DNA from: Tillus elongatus
Lineage: Eukaryota > Arthropoda > Insecta > Coleoptera > Cleridae
NCBI GenBank assembly: GCA_964006375.1
Contig: OZ023263.1
Span: 139,274,673-139,338,672, forward strand
DNA length: 64,000 nucleotides
Direction of reading: 5' to 3'
The notes under the pieces are model-generated. The model saw nothing but the letters and a program-made list of their open reading frames with translations. It was not told the origin of the DNA and searched no databases. A program made the translations under genes and the position numbers. Positions 1 through 12,339 of the stretch are shown here, piece after piece (within the stretch, counting starts at the first letter, position 1; each line of letters begins with the position of its first letter).

Positions 1-1
1 T

Positions 2-1501
2 CATGACGAAATACCGGTAACTCTCTTGAAAAGAGCTGCATATATAATAGCGGAACCTCTTGCGCATATTATAAACTTAAGCATGTCGACAGGAGTATTT
101 CCTGACCAACTGAAGTTAGCTGAAGTAGTGGCTTTATATAAAAAAGGAGATAGCTCAGACCCTCTTAATTACAGACAGATAGCTTTGCTTTCAAACATAT
201 CAAAAATATTTGAGAAGATCATAAACAAGAGACTCATGGCATTTTTTGAGACGAATAAACTGTTAACTGACTCACAGAATGCATACCGGAAAGGAAGGAC
301 AATCTCCCGAGCAGTGTATCAACTAATCTGTGAAATCTTTGAAGCTTTTAATGAGAGACATGAAGTTGTGGGAGCTTTCTTGGATCTTAGTGAGGCTTTT
401 GATTCAGTTGATCACGACATGTTGCTTGAGAAGCTTCAAAAATATGGGGTGAGAGGTGTGACCTTATCATTGATAGCTTCCTACCTAAAAGGAAGAAGGC
501 AGCGTGTCTCATGCCCTAGCAGCCTGAGTGGAAAGTTTGTCAGGTCAGATTATAAAACAGTAATAAGAGGAGTTCCACAAGGCTCCATATTAGGGCCCAC
601 ACTTTTTATAATTTATACGAACGACCTGCCACAGTCATTAGTAAGCAGGGTAGGATTATATGCTGATGATACATGTGTAATATTTCGGGACGTAAAGCAA
701 CACAGGCTACTTGATATGATATATGGTGAGTTTTGTGAATTAGAGTCCTGGTTCTCAAACAACAATCTGAAATTAAGCATGGATAAAACCAACATGATAA
801 GATTTAGTTCGGTGGCCATGTTTACTGATACACTGGAAATAAGGCTCAACAATACTGCAGTAAGTACCAAGTACAACTTAAAATTTTTGGGTTTGCATTT
901 GGATGCGAGACTAGATTGGAAAGAGCATGCTTCTCAAGTAGTAAAAAAAATTTCTAAACTAACTTACATTCTGGGATTTGTAGCTTACTTGGTGACCAGG
1001 GAAGCAGCTCTAACAGCTTACTATGGGCTAGTGGAGTCTTGCATCCGATATGGTATAATTATATGGGGTGGTTCTGTGGAGGTAGGCAGTGTCTTCCGAG
1101 CACAAAAAAAATGTATCAGGAGAATTTTTGGTTTGAAACCAACCGAAAGCTGCAGAGGCTATTTTATGTCGAGAAATATTCTCACCTACTACTCGCTGTA
1201 TATCATTGAATGTGTCAAGTTTATGAAGGAAAATGGTGATCTGTTTGTTCATTATGAACAGCAGCATACTTACCCCTTGCGCAACAGAGATGACCTGATA
1301 CAACCCCACACACGCCTGACTAGGTTGCAGAGAAATGCAAGGTACAATATTATAAAAATATTTAATCAGCTGCCCGTTGAGGTAAGACAGTTGCCCATGC
1401 CAAAGCTGAAAGCAAAGTTGCACAAATACTTGTTGCAAAAAGCCATCTACGATATGGATGAGTATTTCAATGCTACCGATCTGCAGCATATTTTGGTTTA
1501 G
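2..1501 (+). CDS. Non-LTR retrotransposon ORF2, C-terminal part with reverse transcriptase; 5' end outside window
   Basis: The frame is open from the left edge (codon at position 2) to a TAG at 1499-1501, so the true start lies upstream of the window. RT motifs appear in order: fingers (LNYRQIALLSNISKIFEKII), motif A AFLDLSEAFDSVDHDMLL near nucleotides 375-430, motif B GVPQGSILGPTLF near 570-610, and the catalytic YADD at about 659-670. A C-terminal tail typical of the Jockey/CR1-like LINE groups follows. ORF2 proteins of these groups normally also carry an N-terminal endonuclease, which would be off-window. All catalytic residues I can see are present and there is no internal stop, so this is a fairly young copy. 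The clade is not settled: CR1/Kiri-like and Jockey-like are both possible. Confidence 0.85.
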   Translation, partial: HDEIPVTLLKRAAYIIAEPLAHIINLSMSTGVFPDQLKLAEVVALYKKGDSSDPLNYRQIALLSNISKIFEKIINKRLMAFFETNKLLTDSQNAYRKGRTISRAVYQLICEIFEAFNERHEVVGAFLDLSEAFDSVDHDMLLEKLQKYGVRGVTLSLIASYLKGRRQRVSCPSSLSGKFVRSDYKTVIRGVPQGSILGPTLFIIYTNDLPQSLVSRVGLYADDTCVIFRDVKQHRLLDMIYGEFCELESWFSNNNLKLSMDKTNMIRFSSVAMFTDTLEIRLNNTAVSTKYNLKFLGLHLDARLDWKEHASQVVKKISKLTYILGFVAYLVTREAALTAYYGLVESCIRYGIIIWGGSVEVGSVFRAQKKCIRRIFGLKPTESCRGYFMSRNILTYYSLYIIECVKFMKENGDLFVHYEQQHTYPLRNRDDLIQPHTRLTRLQRNARYNIIKIFNQLPVEVRQLPMPKLKAKLHKYLLQKAIYDMDEYFNATDLQHILV

Positions 1502-1857
1502 GCTCCCTCAAAACAAGGCCTTCTTATAATACAGTTTGTGTTTGGCGAGGTTTTTGTCTTTTTAGTTATTATAATTTCTTTATTATACATGTAATTTTAA
1601 TATGTTTAATGTTTGTATTTTATATTTTACACTTTTTGTATACTTAATTATTATGTTTTTATTTATACATAGTTATTATTTTTATATACCTATTTATATT
1701 TTATTTATACATAGTTTTTTTTTCTATACATACAATTTAAATGTGTTTTAAAGTTTTGTATTTGATATTTTACACTTTTTGTATGATTGTGTATATATTA
1801 GTGAAAACTGGCTCTACGCCCAAGTGGGCATTTGTATCATATTTGAGTCAATAAAGA

Positions 1858-1888
<31 letters not shown>

Positions 1889-1893
1889 TACTA
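1502..1893 (+). repeat. LINE 3' untranslated region ending in an (ATT)n tail
   Basis: The sequence is AT-rich and noncoding downstream of the ORF2 stop. It ends with a polyadenylation-like AATAAAG near 1850, followed directly by an ATT/ACT trinucleotide run to about 1893. Short repeat tails of this kind mark the 3' end of several LINE clades. This defines the 3' boundary of the element against the PLE that follows. Confidence 0.7.
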
Positions 1894-2648
1894 TTATATA
1901 TGCCAGGCAACGGGTGTTCTATGTATAGTACCATATCTTAATTGTGCAAAATGTTCATTTAACCTAATTTCAATAGCTCTTTTTGTTTGACCGACATATT
2001 TAAGATCACAATCTTTACAACTTATTTCATAAATTCCCAACATTCTAGCGGTACTAGCCTTGTCTTTTGGGTTATTTAGCAAGTTTTTTAAAGTATTATT
2101 TGTCGAAAATGTTAGTTGCAAATTGGCTTTTCTAAAAATGCTATCTAGACCCCTCGTGATTCGCGGTTCAAATGGTAAGCACACAAAGTTTTTCGGCTTT
2201 CTATGTTCTAAAAGTCGTTGATTCCGCTAACATTTTCTTTGTTTTCTGTTTGTTAATTAATTTCCCCACTAGGCAACCAGCGTATCTGTTATATTCCGCC
2301 ACGTTCTCAATATATCTTAATTGTTTGGTATATCTATTTTTATTTAAAGGAAAATTAATTAACTTGTTTACTAAAAAATTCAGGCTGGCCATTTTTTTTG
2401 TGCGTGCGTATGATGTGATTCGGAATGTAACTTAGAGTGGTGGTTTCCTTTCTATGGACATGGAATTCTACAGTGTTTTTATTTTTGATAACTAGTATAT
2501 CTAGAAAGGGTAATTTATTATTAGTTTCTAATTCATGGGTAAATTTTATAGAATCAAATTTATTGTCCAATTTGGCAATAAAATCGTCTATTTTGCAAAT
2601 GCTTGTGTTAAACTTTGCTGTAGATGTAACATATTTAGAATTATTCAT
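1894..2648 (-). pseudogene. Penelope-like element, 3' portion: end of RT plus GIY-YIG endonuclease
   Basis: Read on the minus strand, 2648-2355 encodes the region after the RT catalytic motif, with the PLE signature KLPFLDILVIKNKNTVEF near its middle. Frame 2392-2201 continues it (YIENVAEYNRYAGCLVGKLI). Frame 2184-1894 holds the GIY-YIG nuclease start: GIYEISCKDCDLKYVGQTKR followed by the conserved Arg/His/Glu region (EIRLNEHF). The catalytic RT motifs upstream are missing, so the copy is 5' truncated and split by at least one frame change. PLEs use RT plus GIY-YIG to retrotranspose. The upstream end meets an inverted terminal fragment at 2645-2765. Family assignment is firm; function is lost. 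Confidence 0.85.
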
Positions 2649-2765
2649 CCTCTGATGACGCTAACTTGGTTCGTGAAACGATCGTTAGGTTTTTTTTAAT
2701 GTGTCGTGGTGATTTGTGTTTTATAAGTGTACTTATCACTGCTCATCACAGGCTCCAATCTACAC
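2645..2765 (+). repeat. PLE terminal (pLTR-like) fragment, inverted relative to the PLE coding part
   Basis: This stretch matches, on the opposite strand, the sequence at about 43126-43250. Shared words include gtggtgatttg, aagtgtacttatca and tcatcacagg. It joins the truncated PLE reading frame at 2648 but runs in the opposite direction. PLE copies often carry an extra, usually incomplete, terminal piece in direct or inverted orientation, and this fits that pattern. It carries the hammerhead-like motif listed next. Confidence 0.6.
2650..2690 (+). ncRNA. Hammerhead ribozyme motif of PLE type, probably weakened
   Basis: The core CTGATGA lies at 2653-2659 and GAAA at 2676-2679. Stem I pairs CCT (2650-2652) with AGG (2688-2690). 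Stem II pairs GCTAAC (2661-2666) with GTTCGT (2670-2675), with one T-C mismatch and one G-T wobble. Stem III pairs ACG with CGT (2679-2686). The nucleotide before the predicted cut is T2687. An extra C2660 sits between core and stem II, as also happens in the better-preserved motif at 46692. Hammerhead motifs are known in PLE terminal repeats. Activity is uncertain because of the short stem I and the mismatch. Confidence 0.55.
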
Positions 2766-2984
2766 TTGTTAAAAAACAATGTTTCTACATTTCCTTTTTT
2801 TCAATATGTTACAGATTAGGTATATAATTTGAATTTGATGTATTTTTCGGCAAATTTTCGTCTTCCGTAGAAATCATTTTCTGTAATATTTTAATGAAAT
2901 TTTCGTAATCAATAATGAATGTTTAATAAGTTGTTGTAAAATAGTTTTTCCCGAAAAAAAAATTTAGTACATTTAAAAAAATAT
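2766..2984. other. AT-rich noncoding stretch, no recognised feature
   Basis: No coding frame, RNA gene or clear repeat edge was recognised between the PLE terminal fragment and the dispersed repeat that follows. Part of it may be the inner end of that repeat. Confidence 0.4.
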
Positions 2985-3685
<701 letters not shown>

Positions 3686-3687
3686 AA

Positions 3688-3700
3688 TCAGAAGTGGGAT
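3688..3700 (+). promoter_or_regulatory. Candidate primer-binding site, tRNA-Leu-like
   Basis: TCAGAAGTGGGAT lies two bases downstream of the 5' LTR. From memory it is complementary to the acceptor and T-arm end of insect tRNA-Leu, leaving out the terminal CCA-pairing bases. The tRNA identity is inferred and was not searched. Confidence 0.5.
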
Positions 3701-4654
3701 AAGTGCCCATTGTCCACTGAGTAAGTAAAAGAAAAAAAATGTGTAACAATATCTGATGTTTACTAAGTTGTATCATGTTTATTTGTTTGTTTTGTTTAGA
3801 AGCCGGTTGGCTAATTGTTATTTTCCACGGACTAATAATAATTATTTTAATAAGGTAGGTACCTACTCTTTGTCTTATTGAAATTGTACCGGCGTTTGTG
3901 TATATTTTGTTGAGACGGCGCTTGTCACCGTGATGGCACACGTGCGGTATTTTCGAGATGTGTCATTATTACTGTACCGTTATCTTATAACGTTGTTTTA
4001 GAGCGTTACTTAACTTGTAACGGAACGGTAGGTATGTGGCGTTGTGACCTCTCTACTTATCTACGATGTGCCATGTTTGACTATTTGTGAACCACTTCGT
4101 GTATGACTCAGCGCTGCAACGTGCCTCTAGTGAAAAGTGAGGAGAGTTGTTCTAGATTATCTGTTTACCACGTCATCATGTTAGTCATTTTAGGAAGACT
4201 AATTCCCGCTGTCCCACCGACGCGACGTCACGTCTGAAATATTTCGAGTTTATATAATCCAATTTTTTTTATTTTTTTTTTATTTGTTACTACATTATCT
4301 TTGCGCTTTAAAGAATCGAGATGCTTAAAGTTCTTTTTCTTATTTTAAAGTATCATTAATTGGCCTTTACTTTTGTTTCAATTTTTGGTAACTCTCTGTT
4401 TTGTCTTTGGTTTCTTTTAACATGCTGAATAGAATAACAGTATATAGGTACTGTCGCTCATATGACAACAGACAGTACACCTGCTTTTGTGTAGAGTTAG
4501 CAATGATTAATAATGCTGTTAATATTATTGTTTACTATTATTACCGAGGCATTATTTGTTTCTTCACGTAAGCATTTTATTCGCGCCTTGTGTTTTTTTT
4601 ATTAAAGCGGCGAGTGCAATTGAACTAAGCGAAATCTATATTTTTAGCCTTAAG
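3701..4654 (+). other. 5' leader of the 3449-10474 element
   Basis: About 0.95 kb lies between the primer site and the first Gag methionine. No long frame is present. It contains a poly-T block near 4260-4285. It probably carries packaging and leader functions, but nothing specific is visible. Confidence 0.6.
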
Positions 4655-5251
4655 ATGGAGGGATTAATATCAGAATTGGTGAAGGCCATAAAATCTTCAC
4701 GTACCGCACCTGAACAAATTGATTTGCCTTTCTTTCGCCCAGATTTGACAGATGCAAAGAAGTGGTTATCCGAAGTCACGAGTATTAAAAATGAATTCGA
4801 GTGGTCCGACCAACAGGTTTTAACCCGAATAGGTCGTTTTTTGTCGGGAATATCTAAAACTTGGTTTGATACGTGGACACCAGAAGTAAAAACATGGCAA
4901 ATATTTCAACGAGATTTTTCGGAAGCCTTTCCCCCAAAGAAAAACCTTGGCCGTTTGCTTTCGGAAGCTGCTAACTTTAACAGCAATTCATGCAATACGT
5001 ATGATGCTTACGTATTCGAAAAAGCGAGCCTACTTCGAAATCTTCGCGTTCAATGGGAAGAAGCAGATCTCGTAGAATTAGTGGTTCATGGAATCAAGGA
5101 GCGAGATATTTGCACAATAGCTGGTAATCAAAATTTCAAAAAATTATCTGAGCTCATTTCATTCCTGGGAACTGTTCCTAAGCGAAATGCTGACCAACAT
5201 GTCGAGAGAAAACCTACCGAATTAGGGGAGCCTCCTCGCAAACGTTTTTGA
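4655..5251 (+). CDS. Gag of the 3449-10474 element
   Basis: The ATG at 4655 was chosen because it opens a Gag-like protein (MEGLISELVKAIKSSR); the upstream in-frame extension has no ATG. The 198-residue product has the helical capsid pattern of Ty3/gypsy Gag (WLSEVTSIKNEF, RIGRFLSGISKTWFDTW, VHGIKERD). It assembles the particle that packages element RNA. The frame ends at a TGA (5249-5251), and the same frame then continues directly into the zinc knuckles and protease. So Gag and Pro-Pol form one frame broken by a single stop. This could be programmed readthrough or a point mutation. Confidence 0.85.
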   Translation: MEGLISELVKAIKSSRTAPEQIDLPFFRPDLTDAKKWLSEVTSIKNEFEWSDQQVLTRIGRFLSGISKTWFDTWTPEVKTWQIFQRDFSEAFPPKKNLGRLLSEAANFNSNSCNTYDAYVFEKASLLRNLRVQWEEADLVELVVHGIKERDICTIAGNQNFKKLSELISFLGTVPKRNADQHVERKPTELGEPPRKRF

Positions 5252-7120
5252 GATGATTCGTTTGTTACGGTTAGGCGCCGACGAACAACATGTTTCAAAT
5301 GTGGTAAGGAAGGACATATACAGAGAGACTGCAGGGAAAATGTGAACAATGAAACACGTTTAAACAATAAACCCAGTGCTCCAACCGCTTTTAATAACCA
5401 GGTGTGTTCTTTTTGTGCAAAAACTGGACATGATGCTGATCGATGTTTCCTTCGTCAAAATATTGAAAAGCGCAAAAATGTCAAGTTTTGTGGTAGTGGA
5501 AAATTTAGTAATCCAGCCAAAGTAAAAGTCGATGGTGTAAGTTTAACAGGCATAATTGATACAGGCGCAGATATATCATTAATCGCTCAAAGATATGCCA
5601 TACCGTTTCAACATAAAATTAAATTATGCTATACAACCATCACTGGTATACTTCCAGGGAAATTCGTATCTACTCGGGAGCTTGAAGCTGTCTTTGAGAT
5701 GTCCGACGTCACCACGAATTTGAAATTTGCCTTTGTGCCAGATAATTTCCTTGAATATGACGTTCTTGTTGGATGCAGCCTGTACGAGGAACCGGACATT
5801 GTTTGTATTACTGATCATACAGGGAGTAGAATTGTTCGTAATAAAATTGCCCAAATTTTATGCACTATGTCTGGTAACCTTGATACAAATATCGACGTTC
5901 CACAAATACGTAAACAGGATCTCATAGACTTGTTGACTCGCTTCAAAGGTATGTTAGCAACTGGAAATGCAATACCATGTGTGAACAATGCTGTCATGCA
6001 TATAAAATTACGTGATGAGTATATCGTCAGCCGGAATCCTTATCGGTTGTCTGCTGAAGAGAGAAAAATCGTTAGAGGCATTATAGATGATCTTCTGACG
6101 AATAACATAATCAAAGAAAGTGACTCGCCGTACGCTAGCCCAATTATACTTGTTAGAAAAAAGGAAGGATTTTACAGGATGTGCGTAGATTTCAGGGAAC
6201 TGAACTCCCATACCGTCAAGGACAGGTACCCCCTTCCGCTAATAGACGACGTACTAATCCCATCAGAAACTTATGAAGAAAATTTACATTCATTGGACGT
6301 CGTCCTGAAGGCACTACAAGCAGCAGGCTTCTCATTGAATCTGAATAAATGTCATTTTTTTCAAGAAAAGCTTGAATATTTGGGGAGAGAAATATCGGGA
6401 GAAGGTATTCGCCCCGGAATGCGGAGAATAGAGGCGCTTCACAAATCACCGGTACCAACGTCAGTTAAGCAGGTTCGACAACTTATGGGTTTAGCCGGAT
6501 ACTTTCGAAAATTCATTCCTGAGTTTGCCTCTCGTACTGCCTGTATCACTAAACTCACTAAAGGTAATGAACCCTTTGTCTGGATGGAAGAACAAGAACT
6601 TGCTAGAAAATACATCATTGATCACTTGACATCTAGACCCTTGCTCTGTGTATTTGACCCTGAACTGTCTACAGAATTACACACCGATGCTAGTAGTATT
6701 GGCTATGGTGGTGTTCTAATGCAGAAATCTGATGGAAATAACAGGGTTATAGGTTATTTCAGTAAAAGAACGACAAAATTTGAAGAAAAATATCACTCGT
6801 ACGAGTTAGAAACCCTTTCAGTGGTGAACTCTTTAAAACACTTTAGAGTATACTTACTGGGAATTCAATTTACACTTGTAACTGACTGCAATGCTAATAA
6901 GTCAACTGCAACAAAAAAAGATATTCTGCCTAGAGTAGCCCGGTGGTGGATATATATGCAAGACTTTAATTTTGACATTGTGTATCGCAAAGGAAGTTCC
7001 TTGCCTCACGTCGACTATTTAAGCAGGAATCCCGCTGCTATACGACATATCAGAACACATGAAAGTTGGCTTTATATCGAACAAAGAGGGAATGCTGAGG
7101 TTAGACAAATTAATAAATGA
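5252..7120 (+). pseudogene. Zinc knuckles, protease, deleted RT and RNase H (pro-pol part)
   Basis: This lies in the same frame as gag after the single TGA. Two CCHC knuckles come first (CFKCGKEGHIQRDC near 5290-5335, CSFCAKTGHDADRC near 5405-5450). Protease follows with active site IIDTGADISL near 5550-5580. RT fingers are present (SPIILVRKKEGFYRMCVDF) up to YPLPLIDD. The frame then jumps at about 6244-6254 to sequence that normally follows the catalytic motif (VLIPSETYEENL). The palm region is therefore missing, roughly 100 residues by family comparison. RNase H is intact by motif: TDASSIGYGGVL, YHSYELETLSV and VTDCNA. The frame ends at 7120, overlapping the IN frame. Confidence 0.88.
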
Positions 7121-8312
7121 CTGGAAGGAAGGGCGTCTTGATAAATCTCAATATACAGTGAAAAATGATATTTTATATCACATAGTGAAAACTGAAAATG
7201 AGACAAGCGCAAAAGCGTTTGTGCCTCGCCAAAGCCGACTAGGCTTATTAAGAATATTTCACGATGAGCAGTGCCATGTAGGAACAGACAAGACACTTGA
7301 ATCCATTAAAAAACACTTTTGGTTTCCACGATTACGCCAGTTTGTCAAGAATTACATAAGGCATTGTCTCGTTTGCGCTGTGAAGAAAACCCGTTCAGGA
7401 CCATTGCAGGGATTCATAACCAATGTGGAAAAACCAACAGAACCCATGAAGGTTTTACATGCGGATTGTCTGGGGCCATTAGAGACAACAAGTGATGGAC
7501 ATAAACACGTACTTGTACTAATTGACGCCTTCACAAAGTATTGTGTCCTTCAACCTTTAAGAACAGTGAAAGCTGATGAAACTAGGGTGGCCATTCAATT
7601 ATTCGTATCACTTTTTGGAACTCCTGGGAAGATAATAATGGATGCGGAATTTTTTTTTAAGAATTTTAGTTTACCTGAGTACTTGGATTCTTTGGGTATT
7701 GAATACCACTACACAACTCCAGACATACACCGGTCGAACGGTCAAGTAGAGCGATATATGAGAACTATTATGAATCTCATTCGAGTAGAAACAAAAATAC
7801 GGGCAGAATGGTCGAGCAGTTTGTGGAAAATTCAACTCGTATTGAATACAACCATTCAAAAAACAACTGGTGTCACTCCGCTAAGAGCTTTGATTGGTAT
7901 AGACGGCGCGACACCACTCATTCAATCTTTACTTCGAAATGTCACAAATGACTTGCAACCTATACGTAATATGCAATTAGACCGTAACAGAGTCAGAGAT
8001 AATCTTGAGGCTTCTGTTCACACCCGTCTTAGAGCCAATCAAGGGCGCCTCAACACTGTTAACTACAAGGTGGGCGATTTTGTTCTCATGCACCGGGATG
8101 AATGTATGCATCAGGGCAAATTAAAATACGAGTTTCAAGGGCCATACGAAATTATGAGCACAACCCCAGAGGGTCGCTTTGAAATCAGAAGAGTAGGAAA
8201 GTCATTGATAACTAAAGCAGCCAAGGAGCAGCTGAGGATGTGGCCGAATGATTGGTCACTTTCAATGGACATGACGGAACTTCTTGATTTAATGGAAAGT
8301 GAATTGAGGTAG
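7059..8312 (+). CDS. Integrase of the 3449-10474 element
   Basis: The frame is open for 417 codons and overlaps the end of the RNase H frame by 62 bp in another phase, so a small indel near 7080 separates them. The H-H-C-C zinc finger is visible (FHDEQCHVG ... RHCLVCAVKK, about 7257-7387). The DDE core reads HADCLGPL, then IIMDAEFFF, then HRSNGQVERYM, so all three acidic residues are present, although the usual SDxG context of the second is changed. A basic C-terminal domain follows, with YKVGDFVLMHRDE and YEFQGPYEI. Integrase inserts the cDNA. The real N-terminus probably lies in the upstream frame. Confidence 0.88.
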   Translation: MKVGFISNKEGMLRLDKLINDWKEGRLDKSQYTVKNDILYHIVKTENETSAKAFVPRQSRLGLLRIFHDEQCHVGTDKTLESIKKHFWFPRLRQFVKNYIRHCLVCAVKKTRSGPLQGFITNVEKPTEPMKVLHADCLGPLETTSDGHKHVLVLIDAFTKYCVLQPLRTVKADETRVAIQLFVSLFGTPGKIIMDAEFFFKNFSLPEYLDSLGIEYHYTTPDIHRSNGQVERYMRTIMNLIRVETKIRAEWSSSLWKIQLVLNTTIQKTTGVTPLRALIGIDGATPLIQSLLRNVTNDLQPIRNMQLDRNRVRDNLEASVHTRLRANQGRLNTVNYKVGDFVLMHRDECMHQGKLKYEFQGPYEIMSTTPEGRFEIRRVGKSLITKAAKEQLRMWPNDWSLSMDMTELLDLMESELR

Positions 8313-8396
8313 GTCTTATGGCAAATAGCCGTGTTAGAATATTTTTATTTTTATAATATTTTTATTTAGAATATACTTACTCGTATTTATGTTTGG

Positions 8397-9810
8397 TTAA
8401 TGTTTAAAGCTTGTTACGCTTTGCATTAAATTTGATTGGATGTTTTAAAGCTTGTTACGCTTTGCATCATGTTTGCTTAATGTTTAAAGCTTGTTACGCT
8501 TTGCATTAAATTTAATTGGATGTTAGAATATTTTTATTTTTAGAATATTTTTATTTAGAATATACTTACTCGTATTTATGTTTGGTTAATGTTTAAAGCT
8601 TGTTACGCTTTGCATTAAATTTGATTGGATGTTTTAAAGCTTGTTACGCTTTGCATCATGTTTGCTTAATGTTTAAAGCTTGTTACGCTTTGCATTAGAT
8701 TTGATTGGATGTTTTAAAGCTTGTTACGCTTTGCATCATGTTTGCTTAATGTTTAAAGCTTGTTACGCTTTGCATTAAATTTAATTGGATGTTAGAATAT
8801 TTTTATTTTTAGAATATTTGTATTTAGAATATACTTACTCGTATTTATGTTTGGTTAATGTTTAAAGCTTGTTACGCTTTGCATTAAATTTGATTGGATG
8901 TTTTAAAGCTTGTTACGCTTTGCATCATGTTTGCTTAATGTTTAAAGCTTGTTACGCTTTGCATTAGATTTGATTGGATGTTTTAAAGCTTGTTACGCTT
9001 TGCATCATGTTTGCTTAATGTTTAAAGCTTGTTACGCTTTGCATTAGATTTGATTGGATGTTTTAAAGCTTGTTACGCTTTGCATCATGTTTGATTAATG
9101 TTTAAAGCTTGTTACGCTTTGCATTAGATTTGATTGGATGTTTTAAAGCTTGTTACGCTTTGCATCATGTTTGCTTAATGTTTAAAGCTTGTTACGCTTT
9201 GCATTAGATTTGATTGGATGTTTTAAAGCTTGTTACGCTTTGCATCATGTTTGCTTAATGTTTAAAGCTTGTTACGCTTTGCATTAAATTTAATTGGATG
9301 TTAGAATATTTTTATTTTTAGAATATTTGTATTTAGAATATACTTACTCGTATTTATGTTTGGTTAATGTTTAAAGCTTGTTACGCTTTGCATTAAATTT
9401 GATTGGATGTTTTAAAGCTTGTTACGCTTTGCATCATGTTTGCTTAATGTTTAAAGCTTGTTACGCTTTGCATTAGATTTGATTGGATGTTTTAAAGCTT
9501 GTTACGCTTTGCATCATGTTTGCTTAATGTTTAAAGCTTGTTACGCTTTGCATTAGATTTGATTGGATGTTTTAAAGCTTGTTACGCTTTGCATTAAATT
9601 TAATTGGATGTTTAAAGCTTGTTACGCTTTGCATCAAGCTTTGTTAATGTTTAAAGCTTGTTACGCTTTGCATTGAGTTTGATTGGATGTTTAAAGCTTG
9701 TTACGCTTTGCATTATGTTTGTTTAATGTTTAAAGCTGGTTACGCTTTGCATTAAGTTTGATTGAATGTTTAAAGCCTGTTTAGTTGTGCTTTCTGCTTG
9801 GTTAATGTTT
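8397..9810 (+). repeat. Minisatellite of AAAGC-N7-GCTTT hairpin units inside the retrotransposon
   Basis: I counted about 28 exact copies of the word GCTTGTTACGC plus one variant, spaced about 33-36 bp. Each lies within AAAGCTTGTTACGCTTTGCAT, whose ends can pair (AAAGC with GCTTT). Units alternate in their linkers (AAATTTGATTGGATG versus CATGTTTGCTTAATG). A longer AT-rich spacer recurs four times (near 8333, 8523, 8791 and 9300), giving a higher-order repeat. The array starts after the integrase stop and ends before the 3' LTR, so it belongs to the element's 3' internal region. Confidence 0.92.
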
Positions 9811-10237
9811 GAATTCTTTGCATTAAATTTGGTTGAAAGTGTGAAGTTTATTATGTTTCGCTTTACATGGTGTTTTAGCAAATGTTTAGGCTCTCCATAG
9901 CCTTTAATTTAATTTTAAGAAATGATGTCCCCTAGTGTGCTTAATTACTGATACAGTGATGTTATTTTTAGGATTTCTTTCGATTTGAGTTTGTATTAAG
10001 AATTGATTTGATTGTATTTAGTAAAGTAAACTCAATGCCTTGTACAACTAAGAAAGCACTACTGTAGCAATTTGTATGCAATGATTCTTTTGTTCATTAC
10101 ATTTCAAAGTGACATATAAAGCTGTGATAATCTTACTTTCAGCGAGGGAGAGGAACAAGGCGATCAACTTAACCCGGAGGTGGTTGATGACATTTAGATA
10201 AAACATCGAGAGCGATGTTTTGGTTAGGATTGGCCGT
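9811..10237 (+). other. 3' internal region with hairpin and candidate polypurine tract
   Basis: This noncoding stretch lies between the minisatellite and the 3' LTR. A purine-rich run GCGAGGGAGAGGAACAAGG lies at 10142-10160. A perfect 9-bp stem (AAAACATCG / CGATGTTTT, loop AGAG) lies at about 10201-10222, some 16 bp before the LTR. The short run GGTTAGGATTGGCCG directly precedes the LTR. Which part serves as the plus-strand primer is uncertain. Confidence 0.5.
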
Positions 10238-11524
<1,287 letters not shown>

Positions 11525-12297
11525 ACAACTCTGAGAAAAACTGCATTAGGAGAAAAGTGACCAAGAGAAATCGCCGGAAATTATTTGAAAGTTTATGGGA
11601 TCACCACAAGAGCGACTTCAAAACGGAAAAACATTTTCCCAAAAAAGTACCAAGTAATGCATCTCCACAAATATCACTGTTTTAATTTTCACTGCTTGCT
11701 GAACAAAAAAGGATCCGGTGTCATCTTTGTCATTTGTCAAATGAAGTGGTGAGGGGAGGTAGAATTTTCTTTTGAAAAAAAAAGCTCATAACTACGGTTT
11801 GGTTTGACCGAATTTGCTGAACTTCGTCTCGTTCGGCATTGCCTTTCATGATTTATTTTCATTGATGTAAATTGTAGGTATACATTTCTTTCAATCGCAG
11901 CTAGAGGGCGGTATGCTAAAAACTGTATGTTTTACGGTATTTCTCAAAAAAATTAAATACAACAATATATACGCTTTTACATAGTTGGGGGAAGCAAAGA
12001 AGGCTCAACAATGAAGCGAAAACCGCAGTCCAATATCTTTCTTTATGTCAGAAATGTTAACGAAAATGTGATTAAAACATAGAGACGTAACGCAATAAAC
12101 GATGCGTCATTTTCTACTAGGCCTATTGTGTTACTCTAACTGAGATTTATAAATGTCGGCAAATTTTAACGCGCAATTTCATGATTTTCTCCTATTTTAA
12201 CTAATAATTCAAATATATTAGAAGAATTCATTATTAACTCTTTTATTAAAATCCATTAAATCTATATATTTAAAAGTCAAGTAAGTTTTGGAAACAT
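11525..12297 (+). repeat. Left long inverted repeat of the 11.5-16.9 kb transposon
   Basis: It pairs with 16141-16912 on the other strand along its whole length, with scattered substitutions and small indels. The inner edge is near ttttggaaacat (about 12297). Confidence 0.7.
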
Positions 12298-12339
12298 ACC
12301 AGCAAAAATACCTAATAACAAATAATATTGCAGACGATC

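Noticed and set aside
8397..9810. Regularly spaced repeats resembling a CRISPR array
   Set aside because: Units are contiguous with near-identical linkers, lie inside a eukaryotic retrotransposon and show no unique spacers; it is a minisatellite.
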